The notes under the pieces were generated by a model that was not told the DNA's origin, made no database searches, and saw only the letters and a list, made by a program, of their open reading frames with translations. Shown here in pieces: positions 11,543 through 24,222 of a stretch of 64,000 nucleotides of DNA; the stretch's first letter is position 1; each line of letters begins with the position of its first letter. Where the stretch lies: positions 22,379,173 through 22,443,172 of the forward strand of contig NC_066853.1 of NCBI RefSeq assembly GCF_001640805.2, written 5' to 3'. The position numbers and the translations under genes were made by a program. This stretch comes from Lates calcarifer (lineage: Eukaryota; Chordata; Actinopteri; Centropomidae).

Positions 11543-13785
11543 CTTCTTTTTCCGCCTCTTAGATCGGCTTTTTGAGGGCCTTAACATGTGTGAAAACTTA
11601 CCAAAATTTGCAGACGCGTCAGGCACGGCGAAAAATTTAATAATTTAGGGGTCTTGAGCATGGGCGTGGTAAAATGGCCTCGGTAGCGCCACCTACATTT
11701 TTAAACGGAACAGCCCCTCAAGCCCGTTGCGCCTAAAAATCTGAAAATCTGCACACATATGTAACATCCCATGACGCACCAAAAAGTCTCTTGGAGCCAT
11801 ATTCTAAACCCAACAGAAAGTATTTTTATTTTGACCGGAAGGTGAAAAAATTGTGTGTTTTTGGCCATTTCCAGGGGTCGCTTGAACGCGAACTAGTCCT
11901 AGACGCATTATCCGATTGACTTCAAAACTTAATAGTATGTTCTTAAGACATAGACGATGTTAAATTGCGGCAGATTTTGAGTTTTTGTTGAAGGGCGTGG
12001 AAGTTATGGCCCCTCAAAGTTCGATTACTCGCCACGAAACAGGAAGTTGCTTTATTTTTGCTATATTTCGGCCATACTTTGTCCAAACTGCATCAAACTT
12101 TACAGGATTGTTAATGGTACCTATCTGCACACATCCATATGTCAATATTCATACAATTGTTGTAGCGCCACCTATTTATAGCAGGAAATGACATATTTTA
12201 TAGTGTGATGTCCAGTTTCTAGACGGGTGACCAGATTCACTTCAAATGTTGTCAGCCCCTCCTTGACAATTTTTGGAAGAAGTCCTCCGAAAATTGTGAG
12301 TTTGGGTCGAAGCGTGTGCCGGTTCTGGCCCGTCAAAGTTCGGAAACCCAACTTCCTGTTTGAAACCTCAGATTTTGGGGTAACTTCCTGTTGCGACTCT
12401 CTACTTTATCCTACAGATGGAGCCATTGTATTACTCTTTGATGGGTTTTTGGAAGGGGGTCTCTGTGTGTGTGTGTCTGTGTGTGTGTGTTTGAGGGGGG
12501 AGGGGAAGAGGAGTTGATTGAGTCTGTGAGAAGCTGCCACAGGGAGGTTACAGTCAGGAGAGCCAAGAGCTGTCACAGATGATGAGCTCTGAAAAATATT
12601 ATCACAGAAAATAATTAGCATAAAAGCTTTTATTTTAAATTTGTTGCAACAAATTCAGGTTTCTTACAGCATTTTCCTTATTGAAAACTAAATTCTACCT
12701 GAAATGTATCAATAAAAATCTTCTTTTGCAGTTAATGTCACCAGTTTATAGTTTAGTTTTAATAGCATTCCCTGTCACTGATGTGCCTTTAATTATCGGT
12801 TCTATCAGGGATCATTTATGTGTTTATCTTACGGGGGTGAGCCACCTCACAGGTTGGTTATATTACCTGTTGACCTCAGCTCAGTGAGCTAAGACAATGT
12901 TTAATGCAGTGTTTTTTCTGATATGAAAATGGATATTATTCAGCACATCTAACCTCAGCAGGCCCCTCTTCAGAAACTCATATCTGCAGATGTCAAAGCT
13001 GGCTCAAACGTTGTCCACAGTCTCATGACATGTTTAACACGAAGCACAGCACGCTGGTTAAGCTCATGGCAAACTGTTACTAACAGCTAAAATGAAAGCT
13101 TGTCTGTATGTAGTCTAACTGGTTAGTTTGTCACTAATCTCCAAATTTTGCAAATTGCTATAAACTTCACTCTCTTAAACCAGTAACAGTCTGAGCTGGA
13201 CTGATAGGGGTCTGTATGGATAAAGATAAAATCCTAATGATACCCATCCCTACAGCTGGTTAGTGGCTTCGCCCTGACTTTAGGCAGATGAGATATTCAC
13301 TGTTCAAATAACTTCATTATAACCCTTGTTTAAGCATAAATGATTTATATATGCACCCAATAACAGAACTTGCAAAAAAATGCTTTTGCTCAAAGCTCAA
13401 AGCTTGTAAACTCAAGTTAAAACTGAGTTTTATCTCCTTTTGGGAGGGGGTATCTGTGTGTGTGTGTGTGTTTGTGTTTGTGTTTGTGTTTGAGGGGGGA
13501 GGGGAAGAGGAGTTGATTGAGTCTGTGAGAAGCTGCCACAGAGAGGTTACAGTCAGGAGAGCCAAGAGCTGTCACAGATGATGAGCTCTGAAAAATATTA
13601 TCACAGAAAATAATTAGCATAAAAGCTTTTATTTTAAATTTTTACATCTGGGAAGTGTGAACTGTTACGCCAGCGTGTGCCCTGCGACCTGCGTTGACCC
13701 CGCGGTTGCCGGGGTCCCGCGGTCGCCGCTCCCCCGACGGGCGCCGGGTGCGAGGGCCCGTTCAACGCTGCTCGCAGCTTTAATT
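11543..13785 (+). repeat. array unit 1 (long, alpha core)
   Basis: Long unit of 2,243 bp. C1 is about 12455-12642, B about 12643-13444, C2 about 13445-13641 and the D box about 13660-13785. The core has the alpha variant (gcggcagattttgagttttt). It is nearly identical to unit 2, implying very recent duplication. Confidence 0.9.
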
Positions 13786-13800
13786 ATTATTATTTTTTTT

Positions 13801-16040
13801 CTTCTTTTTCCGCCTCTTAGATCGGCTTTTTGAGGGCCTTAACATGCGTGAAAACTTACCAAAATTTGCAGACGCGTCAGGCACGGCGAAAAATTTAATA
13901 ATTTAGGGGTCTTGAGCATGGGCGTGGTAAAATGCCCTCGGTAGCGCCACCTACATTTTTAAACGGAACAGCCCCTCAAGCCCGTTGCGCCTAAAAATCT
14001 GAAAATCTGCACACATATGTAACATCCCATGACGCACCAAAAAGTCTCTTGGAGCCATATTCTAAACCCAACAGAAAGTATTTTTATTTTGACCGGAAGG
14101 TGAAAAAATTGTGTGTTTTTGGCCATTTCCAGGGGTCGCTTGAACGCGAACTAGTCCTAGACGCATTATCCCATTGACTTCAAAACTTAATAGTATGTTC
14201 TTAAGACATAGACGATGTTAAATTGCGGCAGATTTTGAGTTTTTGTTGAAGGGCGTGGAAGTTATGGCCCCTCAAAGTTCGATTACTCGCCACGAAACAG
14301 GAAGTTGCTTTATTTTTGCTATATTTCGGCCATACTTTGTCCAAACTGCATCAAACTTTACAGGATTGTTAATGGTACCTATCTGCACACATCCATATGT
14401 CAATATTCATACAATTGTTGTAGCGCCACCTATTTATAGCAGGAAATGACATATTTTATAGTGTGATGTCCAGTTTCTAGACGGGTGACCAGATTCACTT
14501 CAAATGTTGTCAGCCCCTCCTTGACAATTTTTGGAAGAAGTCCTCCGAAAATTGTGAGTTTGGGTCGAAGCGTGTGCCGGTTCTGGCCCGTCAAAGTTCG
14601 GAAACCCAACTTCCTGTTTGAAACCTCAGATTTTGGGGTAACTTCCTGTTGCGACTCTCTACTTTATCCTACAGATGGAGCCATTGTATTACTCTTCGAT
14701 GGGTTTTTGGAAGGGGGTCTCTGTGTGTGTGTGTCTGTGTGTGTGTGTTTGAGGGGGGAGGGGAAGAGGAGTTGATTGAGTCTGTGAGAAGCTGCCACAG
14801 GGAGGTTACAGTCAAGAGAGCCATGAGCTGTCACAGATGATGAGCTCTGAAAAATATTATCACAGAAAATAATTAGCATAAAAGCTTTTATTTTAAATTT
14901 GTTGCAACAAATTCAGGTTTCTTACAGCATTTTCCTTATTGAAAACTAAATTCTACCTGAAATGTATCAATAAAAATCTTCTTTTGCAGTTAATGTCACC
15001 AGTTTATAGTTTAGTTTTAATAGCATTCCCTGTCACTGATGTGCCTTTAATTATCGGTTCTATCAGGGATAATTTATGTGTTTATCTTACGGGGGTGAGC
15101 CACCTCACAGGTTGGTTATATTACCTGTTGACCTCAGCTCAGTGAGCTAAGACAATGTTTAATGCAGTGTTTTTTCTGATATGAAAATGGATATTATTCA
15201 GCACATCTAACCTCAGCAGGCCCCTCTTCAGAAACTCATATCTGCAGATGTCAAAGCTGGCTCAAACGTTGTCCACAGTCTCATGACATGTTTAACACGA
15301 AGCACAGCACGCTGGTTAAGCTCATGGCAAACTGTTACTAACAGCTAAAATGAAAGCTTGTCTGTATGTAGTCTAACTGGTTAGTTTGTCACTAATCTCC
15401 AAATTTTGCAAATTGCTATAAACTTCACTCTCTTAAACCAGTAACAGTCTGAGCTGGACTGATAGGAGTCTGTATGGATAAAGATAAAATCCTAATGATA
15501 CCCATCCCTACAGCTGGTTAGTGGCTTCGCCCTGACTTTAGGCAGATGAGATATTCACTGTTCAAATAACTTCATTATAACCCTTGTTTAAGCATAAATG
15601 ATTTATATATGCACCCAATAACAGAACTTGCAAAAAAAATGCTTTTGCTCAAAGCTCAAAGCTTGTAAAGTCAAGTTAAAACTGAGTTTTATCTCCTTTT
15701 GGGAGGGGGTATCTGTGTGTGTGTGTGTGTGTTTGTGTTTGTGTTTGAGGGGGGAGGGGAAGAGGAGTTGATTGAGTCTGTGAGAAGCTGCCACAGAGAG
15801 GTTACAGTCAGGAGAGCCATGAGCTGTCACAGATGATGAGCTCTGAAAAATATTATCACAGAAAATAATTAGCGTAAAAGCTTTTATTTTAAATTTTTAC
15901 ATCTGGGAAGTGTGAACTGTTACGCCAGCGTGTGCCCTGCGACCTGCGTTGACCCCGCGGTTGCCGGGGTCCCGCGGTCGCCGCTCCCCCGACGGGCGCC
16001 GGGTGCGAGGGCCCGTTCAACGCTGCTCGCAGCTTTAATT
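13801..16040 (+). repeat. array unit 2 (long, alpha core)
   Basis: Long unit of 2,240 bp with C1 about 14713-14900, B 14901-15703, C2 15704-15897 and D 15918-16040. It differs from unit 1 by scattered substitutions and by (TG)n length. Confidence 0.9.
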
Positions 16041-16061
16041 ATTATTATTATTATTTTTTTT

Positions 16062-17300
16062 CTTCTTTTTCCGCCTCTTTGATCGCCTTTTTGAGGGCCT
16101 TAAAACGCGTCAAAACTCCTGAAAATTTGCAGACGCGTCAGGCACGGCGAAAAATTTAAGAATTTAGGGGTCTTGAGCATGGGTGTGGCAAAATGGCCTC
16201 GGTAGCGCCACCTACATTTTTAAACGGAACAGCCCCTCAAGCCCGTTGCGCCTAAAAATCTGAAAATCTGCACACATATGTAACATCCCATGACGCACCA
16301 AAAAGTCTCTTGGAGCCATATTCTAAACCCAACAGAAAGTATTTTTATTTTGACCGGAAGGTGAAAAAATTGTGTGTTTTTGGCCATTTCCAGGGGTCGC
16401 TTGAACGCGAACTAGTCCTAGACGCATTATCCGATTGACTTCAAAATTTGATAATTTGTTCTTAAGACATAGACGAAGTTAAATTGCAAAAGTTTCGGAC
16501 TTTTCATTGAAGGGCGTGGAAGTTATGGCCCCTCAAAGTTCGATCACTCGCCACAAAACAGGAAGTTGCTTTAAATTTGCTATATTTCGGCCATACTTTG
16601 TCCAAACTGCATCAAACTTTACAGGATTGTTAATGGTACCTATCTGCACACATCCATATGTCAATATTCATACAATTGTTGTAGCACCACCTATTTATAG
16701 CAGGAAATGACATATTTTATAGTGTGATGTCCAGTTTCTAGACGGGTGACCAGATTCACTTCAAATGTTGTCAGGACAGACTTAAGGATTTTTGGAAGAC
16801 TGGCTCCGAAAATTGTGAGTTTTGGTCGAAGCGTGTGCCGGTTCTGGCCCGTCAAAGTTCGGAAACCCAACTTCCTGTTTGAAACCTCAGATTTTGGGGT
16901 AACTTCCTGTTGCGACTCTCTACTTTATCCTACAGATGGAGCCATTGTATTACTCTTTGATGGGTTTTTGGAAGGGGGTCTCTGTGTGTGTGTGTCTGTG
17001 TGTGTCTGAGGGGGGAGGGGAAGAGGAGTTGATTGAGTCTGTGAGAAGCTGCCACAGAGAGGTTACAGTCAGGAGAGCCAAGAGCTGTCACAGATGATGA
17101 GCTCTGAAAAATATTATCACAGAAAATAATTAGCATAAAAGCTTTTATTTGAAATTTTTACATCTCGGAAGTGTGAACTGTTACGCCAGCGTGTGCCCTG
17201 CGACCTGCGTTGACCCCGCGGTTGCCGGGTCCCGCGGTCGCCGCTCCCCCGACGGGCGCCGGGTGCGAGGGCCCGTTCAACGCTGCTCGCAGCTTTAATT
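16062..17300 (+). repeat. array unit 3 (short, beta core)
   Basis: Short unit of 1,239 bp. The core has the beta variant (gcaaaagtttcggacttttc). It is followed by one C block (about 16974-17158) that runs straight into the D box. The B block and the second C block are absent as one clean interval. Confidence 0.9.
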
Positions 17301-17321
17301 ATTATTATTATTATTTTTTTT

Positions 17322-18574
17322 CTTCTTTTTCCGCCTCTTTAGATCGCCTTTTTGAGGGCCTTAACATGCGTCAAAACTACCTGAAAATTTGCAGACGCGT
17401 CAGGCACGGCGAAAAATTTAATAATTTAGGGGTCTTGAGCATGGGTGTGGCAAAATGGCCCTCGGTAGCGCCACCTACATTTTTAAACGGAACAGCCCCT
17501 CAAGCCCGTTGCGCCTAAAAATCTGAAAATCTGCACACATATGTAACATCCCATGACGCACCAAAAAGTCTCTTGGAGCCATATTCTAAACCCAACAGAA
17601 AGTATTTTTATTTTGACCGGAAGGTGAAAAAATTGTGTGTTTTTGGCCATTTCCAGGGGTCGCTTGAACGCGAACTAGTCCTAGACGCATTATCCCGATT
17701 GACTTCAAAATTTGAATAATTTGTTCTTAAGACATAGACGAAGTTAAATTGCGGCAAATTTTCGGACTTTTCATTGAAGGGCGTGGAAGTTATGGCCCCT
17801 CAAAGTTCGATCACTCGCCACGAAACAGGAAGTTGCTTTATATTTGCTATATTTCGGCCATACTTTGTCCAAACTGCATCAAACTTTACAGGATTGTTAA
17901 TGGTACCTATCTGCACACATCCATATGTCAATATTCATACAATTGTTGTAGCGACCACCTATTTATAGCAGGAAATGACATATTTTATGAGTGTGATGTC
18001 CAGTTTCTAGACGGGTGACCAGATTCACTTCAAATGTTGTCAGGACAGACTTAAGGATTTTTGGAAGACTGGCTCCGAAAATTGTGAGTTTTGGTCGAAG
18101 CGTGTGCCGGTTCTGGCCCGTCAAAGTTCGGAAACCCAACTTCCTGTTTGAAACCTCAGATTTTGGGGTAACTTCCTGTTGCGACTCTCTACTTTATCCT
18201 ACAGATGGAGCCATTGTATTACTCTTTGATGGGTTTTTGGAAGGGGGTCTCTGTGTGTGGTGTGTGTCTGTGTGTGTCTGAGGGGGGAGGGGAAGAGGAG
18301 TTGATTGAGTCTGTGAGAAGCTGCCACAGAGAGGTTACAGTCAGGAGAGCCAAGAGCTGTCACAGATGATGAGCTCTGAAAAATATTATCACAGAAAATA
18401 ATTAGCATAAAAGCTTTTATTTTAAATTTTTACATCTGGAAGTGTGAACTGTTACGCCAGCGTGTGCCCTGCGACCTGCGTTGACCCCGCGGTTGCCGGG
18501 GTCCCGCGGTCGCCCACTCCCCCCGACGGGCGCCGGGTGCGAGGGCCCGTTCAACGCTGCTCGCAGCTTTAATT
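17322..18574 (+). repeat. array unit 4 (short, beta core)
   Basis: Short unit of 1,253 bp, nearly the same as unit 3. It carries many isolated one-base insertions (for example atcccgattg, gcgaccacct, ttatgagtgtg, tgtggtgtg), which look like consensus errors rather than biology. Confidence 0.88.
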
Positions 18575-18594
18575 ATTATTATTATTATTTTTTT

Positions 18595-19835
18595 CTTCTT
18601 TTTCCGCCTCTTTGATCGCCTTTTTGAGGGCCTTAAAATGCGTCAAAACTCCTGAAAATTTGCAGACGCGTCAGCACGGCGAAAAATTTAAGAATTTAGG
18701 GGTCTTGAGCATGGGTGTGGCAAAAATGGCCTCGTAGCGCCACCTACATTTTTAACGGAACAGCCCCTCAAGCCCGTTGCGCCCTAAAAATCTGAAAATC
18801 TGCACACATATGTAACATCCCATGACGCACCAAAAAGTCTCTTGGAGCCATATTCTAAACCCAACAGAAAGTATTTTTATTTTGACCGGAAGGTGAAAAA
18901 ATTGTGTGTTTTTGGCCATTTCCAGGGGTCGCTTGAACGCGAACTAGTCCTAGACGCATTATCCGATTGACTTCAAAATTTGATAATTTGTTCTTAAGAC
19001 ATAGACGAAGTTAAATTGCAAAAGTTTCGGACTTTTCATTGAAGGGCGTGGAAGTTATGGCCCCTCAAAGTTCGATCACTCGCCACAAAACAGGAAGTTG
19101 CTTTAAATTTGCTATATTTCGGCCATACTTTGTCCAAACTGCATCAAACTTTACAGGATTGTTAATGGTACCTATCTGCACACATCCATATGTCAATATT
19201 CATACAATTGTTGTAGCACCACCTATTTATAGCAGGAAATGACATATTTTATAGTGTGATGTCCAGTTTCTAGACGGGTGACCAGATTGACTTCAAATGT
19301 TGTCAGCCCCTCCTTGACAATTTTTGGAAGACTGGCTCCGAAAATTGTGAGTTTTGGGTCGAAGCGTGTGCCGGTTCTGGCCCGTCAAAGTTCGGAAACC
19401 CAACTTCCTGTTTGAAACCTCAGATTTTGGGGTAACTTCCTGTTGCGACTCTCTACTTTATCCTACAGATGGAGCCATTGTATTACTCTTTGATGGGTTT
19501 TTGGAAAGGGGGTCTCTGTGTGTGTGTGTCTGTGTGTGTCTGAGGGGGGAGGGGAAGAGGAGTTGATTGTGTCTGTGAGAAGCTGCCACAGGGAGGTTAC
19601 AGTCAAGAGAGCCATGATCTGTCACAGATGATGAGCTCTGAATAATATTATCACAGAAAATAATTAGCATAAAAGCTTTTATTTTAAATTTTTACATCTG
19701 GGAAGTGTGAACTGTTACGCCAGCGTGTGCCCTGCGACCTGCGTTGACCCCGCGGTTGCCGGGGTCCCGCGGTCGCCGCTCCCCCGACGGGCGCCGGGTG
19801 CGAGGGCCCGTTCAACGCTGCTCGCAGCTTTAATT
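18595..19835 (+). repeat. array unit 5 (short, beta core)
   Basis: Short unit of 1,241 bp. It has the beta core up to about 19290, then the alpha-type cagcccctccttgacaattt segment, so it is a mosaic. Isolated indels occur at about 18430-18800. Its D box is followed directly by the second cassette cluster. Confidence 0.88.
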
Positions 19836-20088
19836 AGGGCCCGAGCAACGAGTTGCGTGGGCCCAACGGGGCCATGCAACGAGTTGCAAGGACCCTCTTG
19901 TTTTCGTTCGGTTTTATTATTATTTAGGGCCCGAGCAACGAGTTGCGTGGGCCCAACGGGGCCATGCAACGAGTTGCAAGGACCCTCTTGTTTTCGTTCG
20001 GTTTATTATTATTAGGGCCCGAGCAACGAGTTGCGTGGGCCCAACGGGGCCATGCAACGAGTTGCAAGGACCCTCTTTGTTTTCGGTC

Positions 20089-20131
<43 letters not shown>

Positions 20132-20137
20132 TTTTTT
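19836..20137. repeat. three inverted-repeat cassettes in (TTA)n
   Basis: Cassettes start at 19836, 19926 and 20014 and match the first cluster in sequence, again with TTA tails. The last tail is a long (ATT)n run leading into unit 6. The first cassette joins the unit 5 D box at TTTAATT-AGGGCCC with no intervening ATT run. Confidence 0.92.
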
Positions 20138-22446
20138 CTTCTTTTTCCGCCTCTTAGATCGGCTTTTTGAGGGCCTTAACATGCGTGAAAACTTACCAAA
20201 ATTTGCAGACGCGTCAGGCACGGCGAAAAATTTAATAATTTAGGGGTCTTGAGCATGGGCGTGGTAAAATGCCCTCGGTAGCGCCACCTACATTTTTAAA
20301 CGGAACAGCCCCTCAAGCCCGTTGCGCCTAAAAATCTGAAAATCTGCACACATATGTAACATCCCATGACGCACCAAAAAGTCTCTTGGAGCCATATTCT
20401 AAACCCAACAGAAAGTATTTTTATTTTGACCGGAAGGTGAAAAAATTGTGTGTTTTTGGCCATTTCCAGGGGTCGCTTGAACGGCGAACTAGTCCTAGAC
20501 GCATTATCCAATTGACTTCAAAAACTTAATAGTATGTTCTTAAGACATAGACGATGTTAAATTGCCGGCAGATTTTGAGTTTTTGTTGAAGGGCGTGGAA
20601 GTTATGGCCCCTCAAAGTTCGATTACTCGCCACGAAACAGGAAGTTGCTTTATTTTTGCTATATTTCGGCCATACTTTGTCCAAACTGCATCAAACTTTA
20701 CAGGATTGTTAATGGTACCTATCTGCACACATCCATATGTCAATATTCATACAATTGTTGTAGCGCCACCTATTTATAGCAGGAAATGACAATATTTTTA
20801 TAGTGTGATGTCCAGTTTCTAGACGGGTGACCAGATTCACTTCAAAATGTTGTCAGCCCTCCTTGACAATTTTTGGAAGACTGGCTCCGAAAATTGTGAG
20901 TTTGGGTCGAAGCGTGTGCCGGTTCTGGCCCGTCAAAGTTCGGAAACCCAACTTCCTGTTTGAAACCTCAGATTTTGGGGTAACTTCCTGTTGCGACTCT
21001 CTACTTTATCCTACAGATGGAGCCATTGTATTACTCTTTGATGGGTTTTTGGAAGGGGGTCTCTGTGTGTGTGTGTCTGTGTGTGTGTGTTTGAGGGGGG
21101 AGGGGAAGAGGAGTTGATTGAGTCTGTGAGAAGCTGCCACAGGGAGGTTACAGTCAAGAGAGCCATGAGCTGTCACAGATGATGAGTTCTGAAAAATATT
21201 ATCACAGAAAATAATTAGCATAAAAGCTTTTATTTTAAATTTGTTGCAACAAATTCAGGTTTCTTACAGCATTTTCCTTATTGAAAACTAAATTCTACCT
21301 GAAATGTATCAATAAAAATCTTCTTTTGCAGTTAATGTCACCAGTTTATAGTTTAGTTTTAATAGCATTCCCTGTCACTGATGTGCCTTTAATTATCGGT
21401 TCTATCAGGGATCATTTATGTGTTTATCTTACGGGGGTGAGCCACCTCACAGGTTGGTTATATTACCTGTTGACCTCAGCTCAGTGAGCTAAGACAATGT
21501 TTAATGCAGTGTTTTTTCTGATATGAAAATGGATATTATTCAGCACATCTAACCTCAGCAGGCCCCTCTTCAGAAACTCATATCTGGCAGATGTCAAAGC
21601 TGGCTCAAAAAATTAAACTGGCTTCAAATTAATTTTAAGGAATTGTAGGTTATTTTGAATTCATGTAATCTTTCTCCATCACCCTTTCTGTTTCTTTCCA
21701 TCTCTCTACTCATCTTCTCCCATATGTCTCCCCTTGACCAAAGCTGAGCGTGGATTGATGCTGTCTTTACAGTTTGGTTTTGATCAGTTAGGAAATTTCA
21801 CACGGGGTCAGCTGATTTTTTCGTGTTACTCAGTGTACGGCGACAGGAAAAGTGCACTAGGTCCACCGGGCGTCGAGGTGAACCAGCTGAATATAAGCCA
21901 CTCAAGTTGACGACAAGTGCATTGAAAAGTAAAAGCTGCTGGCCTTTACCTTTTCTTTGTCAAAGCGCCTGTTCGGCAAGTAGTTAGTAAAGTAATATTT
22001 TCAGCCTTGTCCACAGTCTCATAACATGTTTAACAGGAAGCACAGCACGCTGGTTAAGCTCATGGCAAACTGTTACTAACAGCTAAAATGAAAGCTTGTC
22101 TGTATGTAGTCTAACTGGTTAGTTTGTCACTAATCTCCAAATTTTGCAAATTGCTATAAACTTCACTCTCTTAAACCAGTAACAGTCTGAGCTGGACTGA
22201 TAGGGGTCTGTATGGATAAAGATAAAATCCTAATGATACCCATCCCTACAGCTGGTTAGTGGCTTCGCCCTGACTTTAGGCAGATGAGATATTCACTGTT
22301 CAAATAACTTCATTATAAGCCTTGTTTAAGCATAAATGATTTATATATGCACCCAATAACAGAACTTAAAAAAATGCTTTTGCTCAAAGCTCAAAGCTTT
22401 TAAACTCAAGTTAAAACTGAGTTTTATCTCCTTTTGGGAGGGGGTA

Positions 22447-22484
<38 letters not shown>

Positions 22485-22787
22485 TGTTTGTGTTTGAGGG
22501 GGAGGGGAAGAGGAGTTGATTGAGTCTGTGAGAAGCTGCCACAGGGAGGTTACAGTCAAGAGAGCCAAGAGCTGTCACAGATGATGAGCTCTGAAAAATA
22601 TTATCACAGAAAATAATTAGCGTAAAAGCTTTTATTTAAAATTTTTACATCTCGGAAGTGTGAACTGTTACGCCAGCGTGTGCCCTGCGACCTGCGTTGA
22701 CCCCGCGGTTGCCGGGTCCCGCGGTCGCCGCTCCCCCGACGGGCGCCGGGTGCGAGGGCCCGTTCAACGCTGCTCGCAGCTTTAATT
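20138..22787 (+). repeat. array unit 6 (extra-long, alpha core)
   Basis: Unit of 2,650 bp. The B block contains an extra segment of about 400 bp (about 21607-22004) absent from units 1 and 2, located between GCTGGCTCAAA and TTGTCCACAG. The second C block has a (TG)n of about 20 units. Confidence 0.9.
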
Positions 22788-23726
22788 ATTATTATTATTA
22801 TTTTTTTTCCTTCTTTTTCCGCCTCTTTGATCGCCTTTTTGAGGGCCTTAACATGCGTCAAAACTCCTGAAAATTTGCAGACGCGTCAGGCACGGCGAAA
22901 AATTTTATAATTTAGGGGTCTTGAGCATGGGTGTGGCAAAATGGCCTCGGTAGCGCCACCTACATTTTTAAACGGAACAGCCCCTCAAGCCCGTTGCGCC
23001 TAAAAATCTGAAAATCTGCACACATATGTAACATCCCATGACGCACCAAAAAGTCTCTTGGAGCCATATCCTAAACCCAACAGAAAGTATTTTTATTTTG
23101 ACCGGAAGGTGAAAAAAATGTGTGTTTTTGGCCATTTCCAGGGGTCGCTTGAACGCGAACTAGTCCTAGACGCATTATCCGATTGACTTCAAAATTTGAT
23201 AATTTGTTCTTAAGACATAGACGAAGTTAAATTGCAAAAGTTTCGGACTTTTCATTGAAGGGCGTGGAAGTTATGGCCCCTCAAAGTTCGATCACTCGCC
23301 ACAAAACAGGAAGTTGCTTTAAATTTGCTATATTTCGGCCATACTTTGTCCAAACTGCATCAAACTTTACAGGATTGTTAATGGTACCTATCTGCACACA
23401 TCCATATGTCAATATTCATACAATTGTTGTAGCGCCACCTATTTATAGCAGGAAATGACATATTTTATAGTGTGATGTCCAGTTTCTAGACGGGTGACCA
23501 GATTCACTTCAAATGTTGTCAGCCCCTCCTTGACAATTTTTGGAAGACTGGCTCCGAAAATTGTGAGTTTTGGTCGAAGCGTGTGCCTGTTCTGGCCCGT
23601 CAAAGTTCAGAAACCCAACTTCCTGTTTGAAACCTCAGATTTTGGGGTAACTTCCTGTTGCGACTCTCTACTTTATCCTATAGATGGAGCCATTGTATTA
23701 CTCTTTGATGGATTTTTGGAGGGGGT

Positions 23727-23773
<47 letters not shown>

Positions 23774-23864
23774 TGTTTGTGTTTGAGGGGGGAGGGGAAG
23801 AAGAGTTGATTGAGGCTGTGAGAAGCTGCCACAGAGAGGTTACAGTCAGGAGAGCCAAGAGCTG

Positions 23865-24222
23865 CTTTACAGATAAAAAACTTCAGTTAAGATTTGAGCT
23901 GTCACTTGAGAAAGCATCATGCCAAAAACTAAGGAAATCACTGTAGACTTAAAGAATTGTCGATGCTCAGGAAGCAGGAGAAGGATATACAAAGTTATCA
24001 CAGCATTTCCAAGCGTCAAGAACTCAAATGAGAAGCGTCACCGAGAAATTCAAGGAGAGCCACACTGTGCAGAACAAGCCTGGCAGAGGTAGGAAGCCAA
24101 AGATTTCAATGACCCTGGAAAGAAAACCAGTAGAGACCTGTCTAAAAACCATAAACGCTGCCAAGACACTAGTGAATGACTTAGTTAAGTCTGAAATTGT
24201 AGCCTCAAAGAAGATTACATGA
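23865..24222 (+). pseudogene. Tc1/mariner transposase N-terminal fragment, copy 1
   Basis: An ATG at 23919 begins MPKTKEITVDLK, the usual opening of fish Tc1-like transposases. After a one-base frame change near 23955 the frame continues IVDAQEAGEGYTKLSQHF, with a segment ending NKPGRGRKPKIS and then NAAKTLVNDLVKSEIVASKK. This matches the paired helix-turn-helix DNA-binding half of Tc1 transposase, including the GRP(R/K)K-type linker and the NPxTTAKxLVNDLxxSGxxVSKKT segment. The fragment stops at SKKIT and a TGA at 24220. The catalytic DDE domain and both terminal inverted repeats are absent. It is a dead fragment carried inside array unit 7. Confidence 0.85.

Noticed and set aside
11154..11648. 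Frames with repeated RGPNGAMQRVARTL and poly-Leu/Ile/Asn/Tyr runs
   Set aside because: Translation of cassettes and (TTA)n tracts; open in several frames at once, so low-complexity rather than coding.
11985..12191. Recurring open frame beginning MLKGVEVMAPQSS in every array unit, plus a second beginning MTRFTSNVV
   Set aside because: They recur because the units are near-identical. They have no domain, signal or codon pattern, lengths change freely between copies, and overlapping frames on both strands are equally open.
12455..13641. C-B-C arrangement as an LTR retrotransposon
   Set aside because: C blocks lack TG...CA ends, there is no primer-binding site or polypurine tract beside them, and B has no gag or pol-like frame.
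11137..20137. CRISPR-like array of direct repeats with spacers
   Set aside because: Eukaryotic context; the intervening sequence is TTA microsatellite, not unique spacers, and the repeats are about 80 bp.
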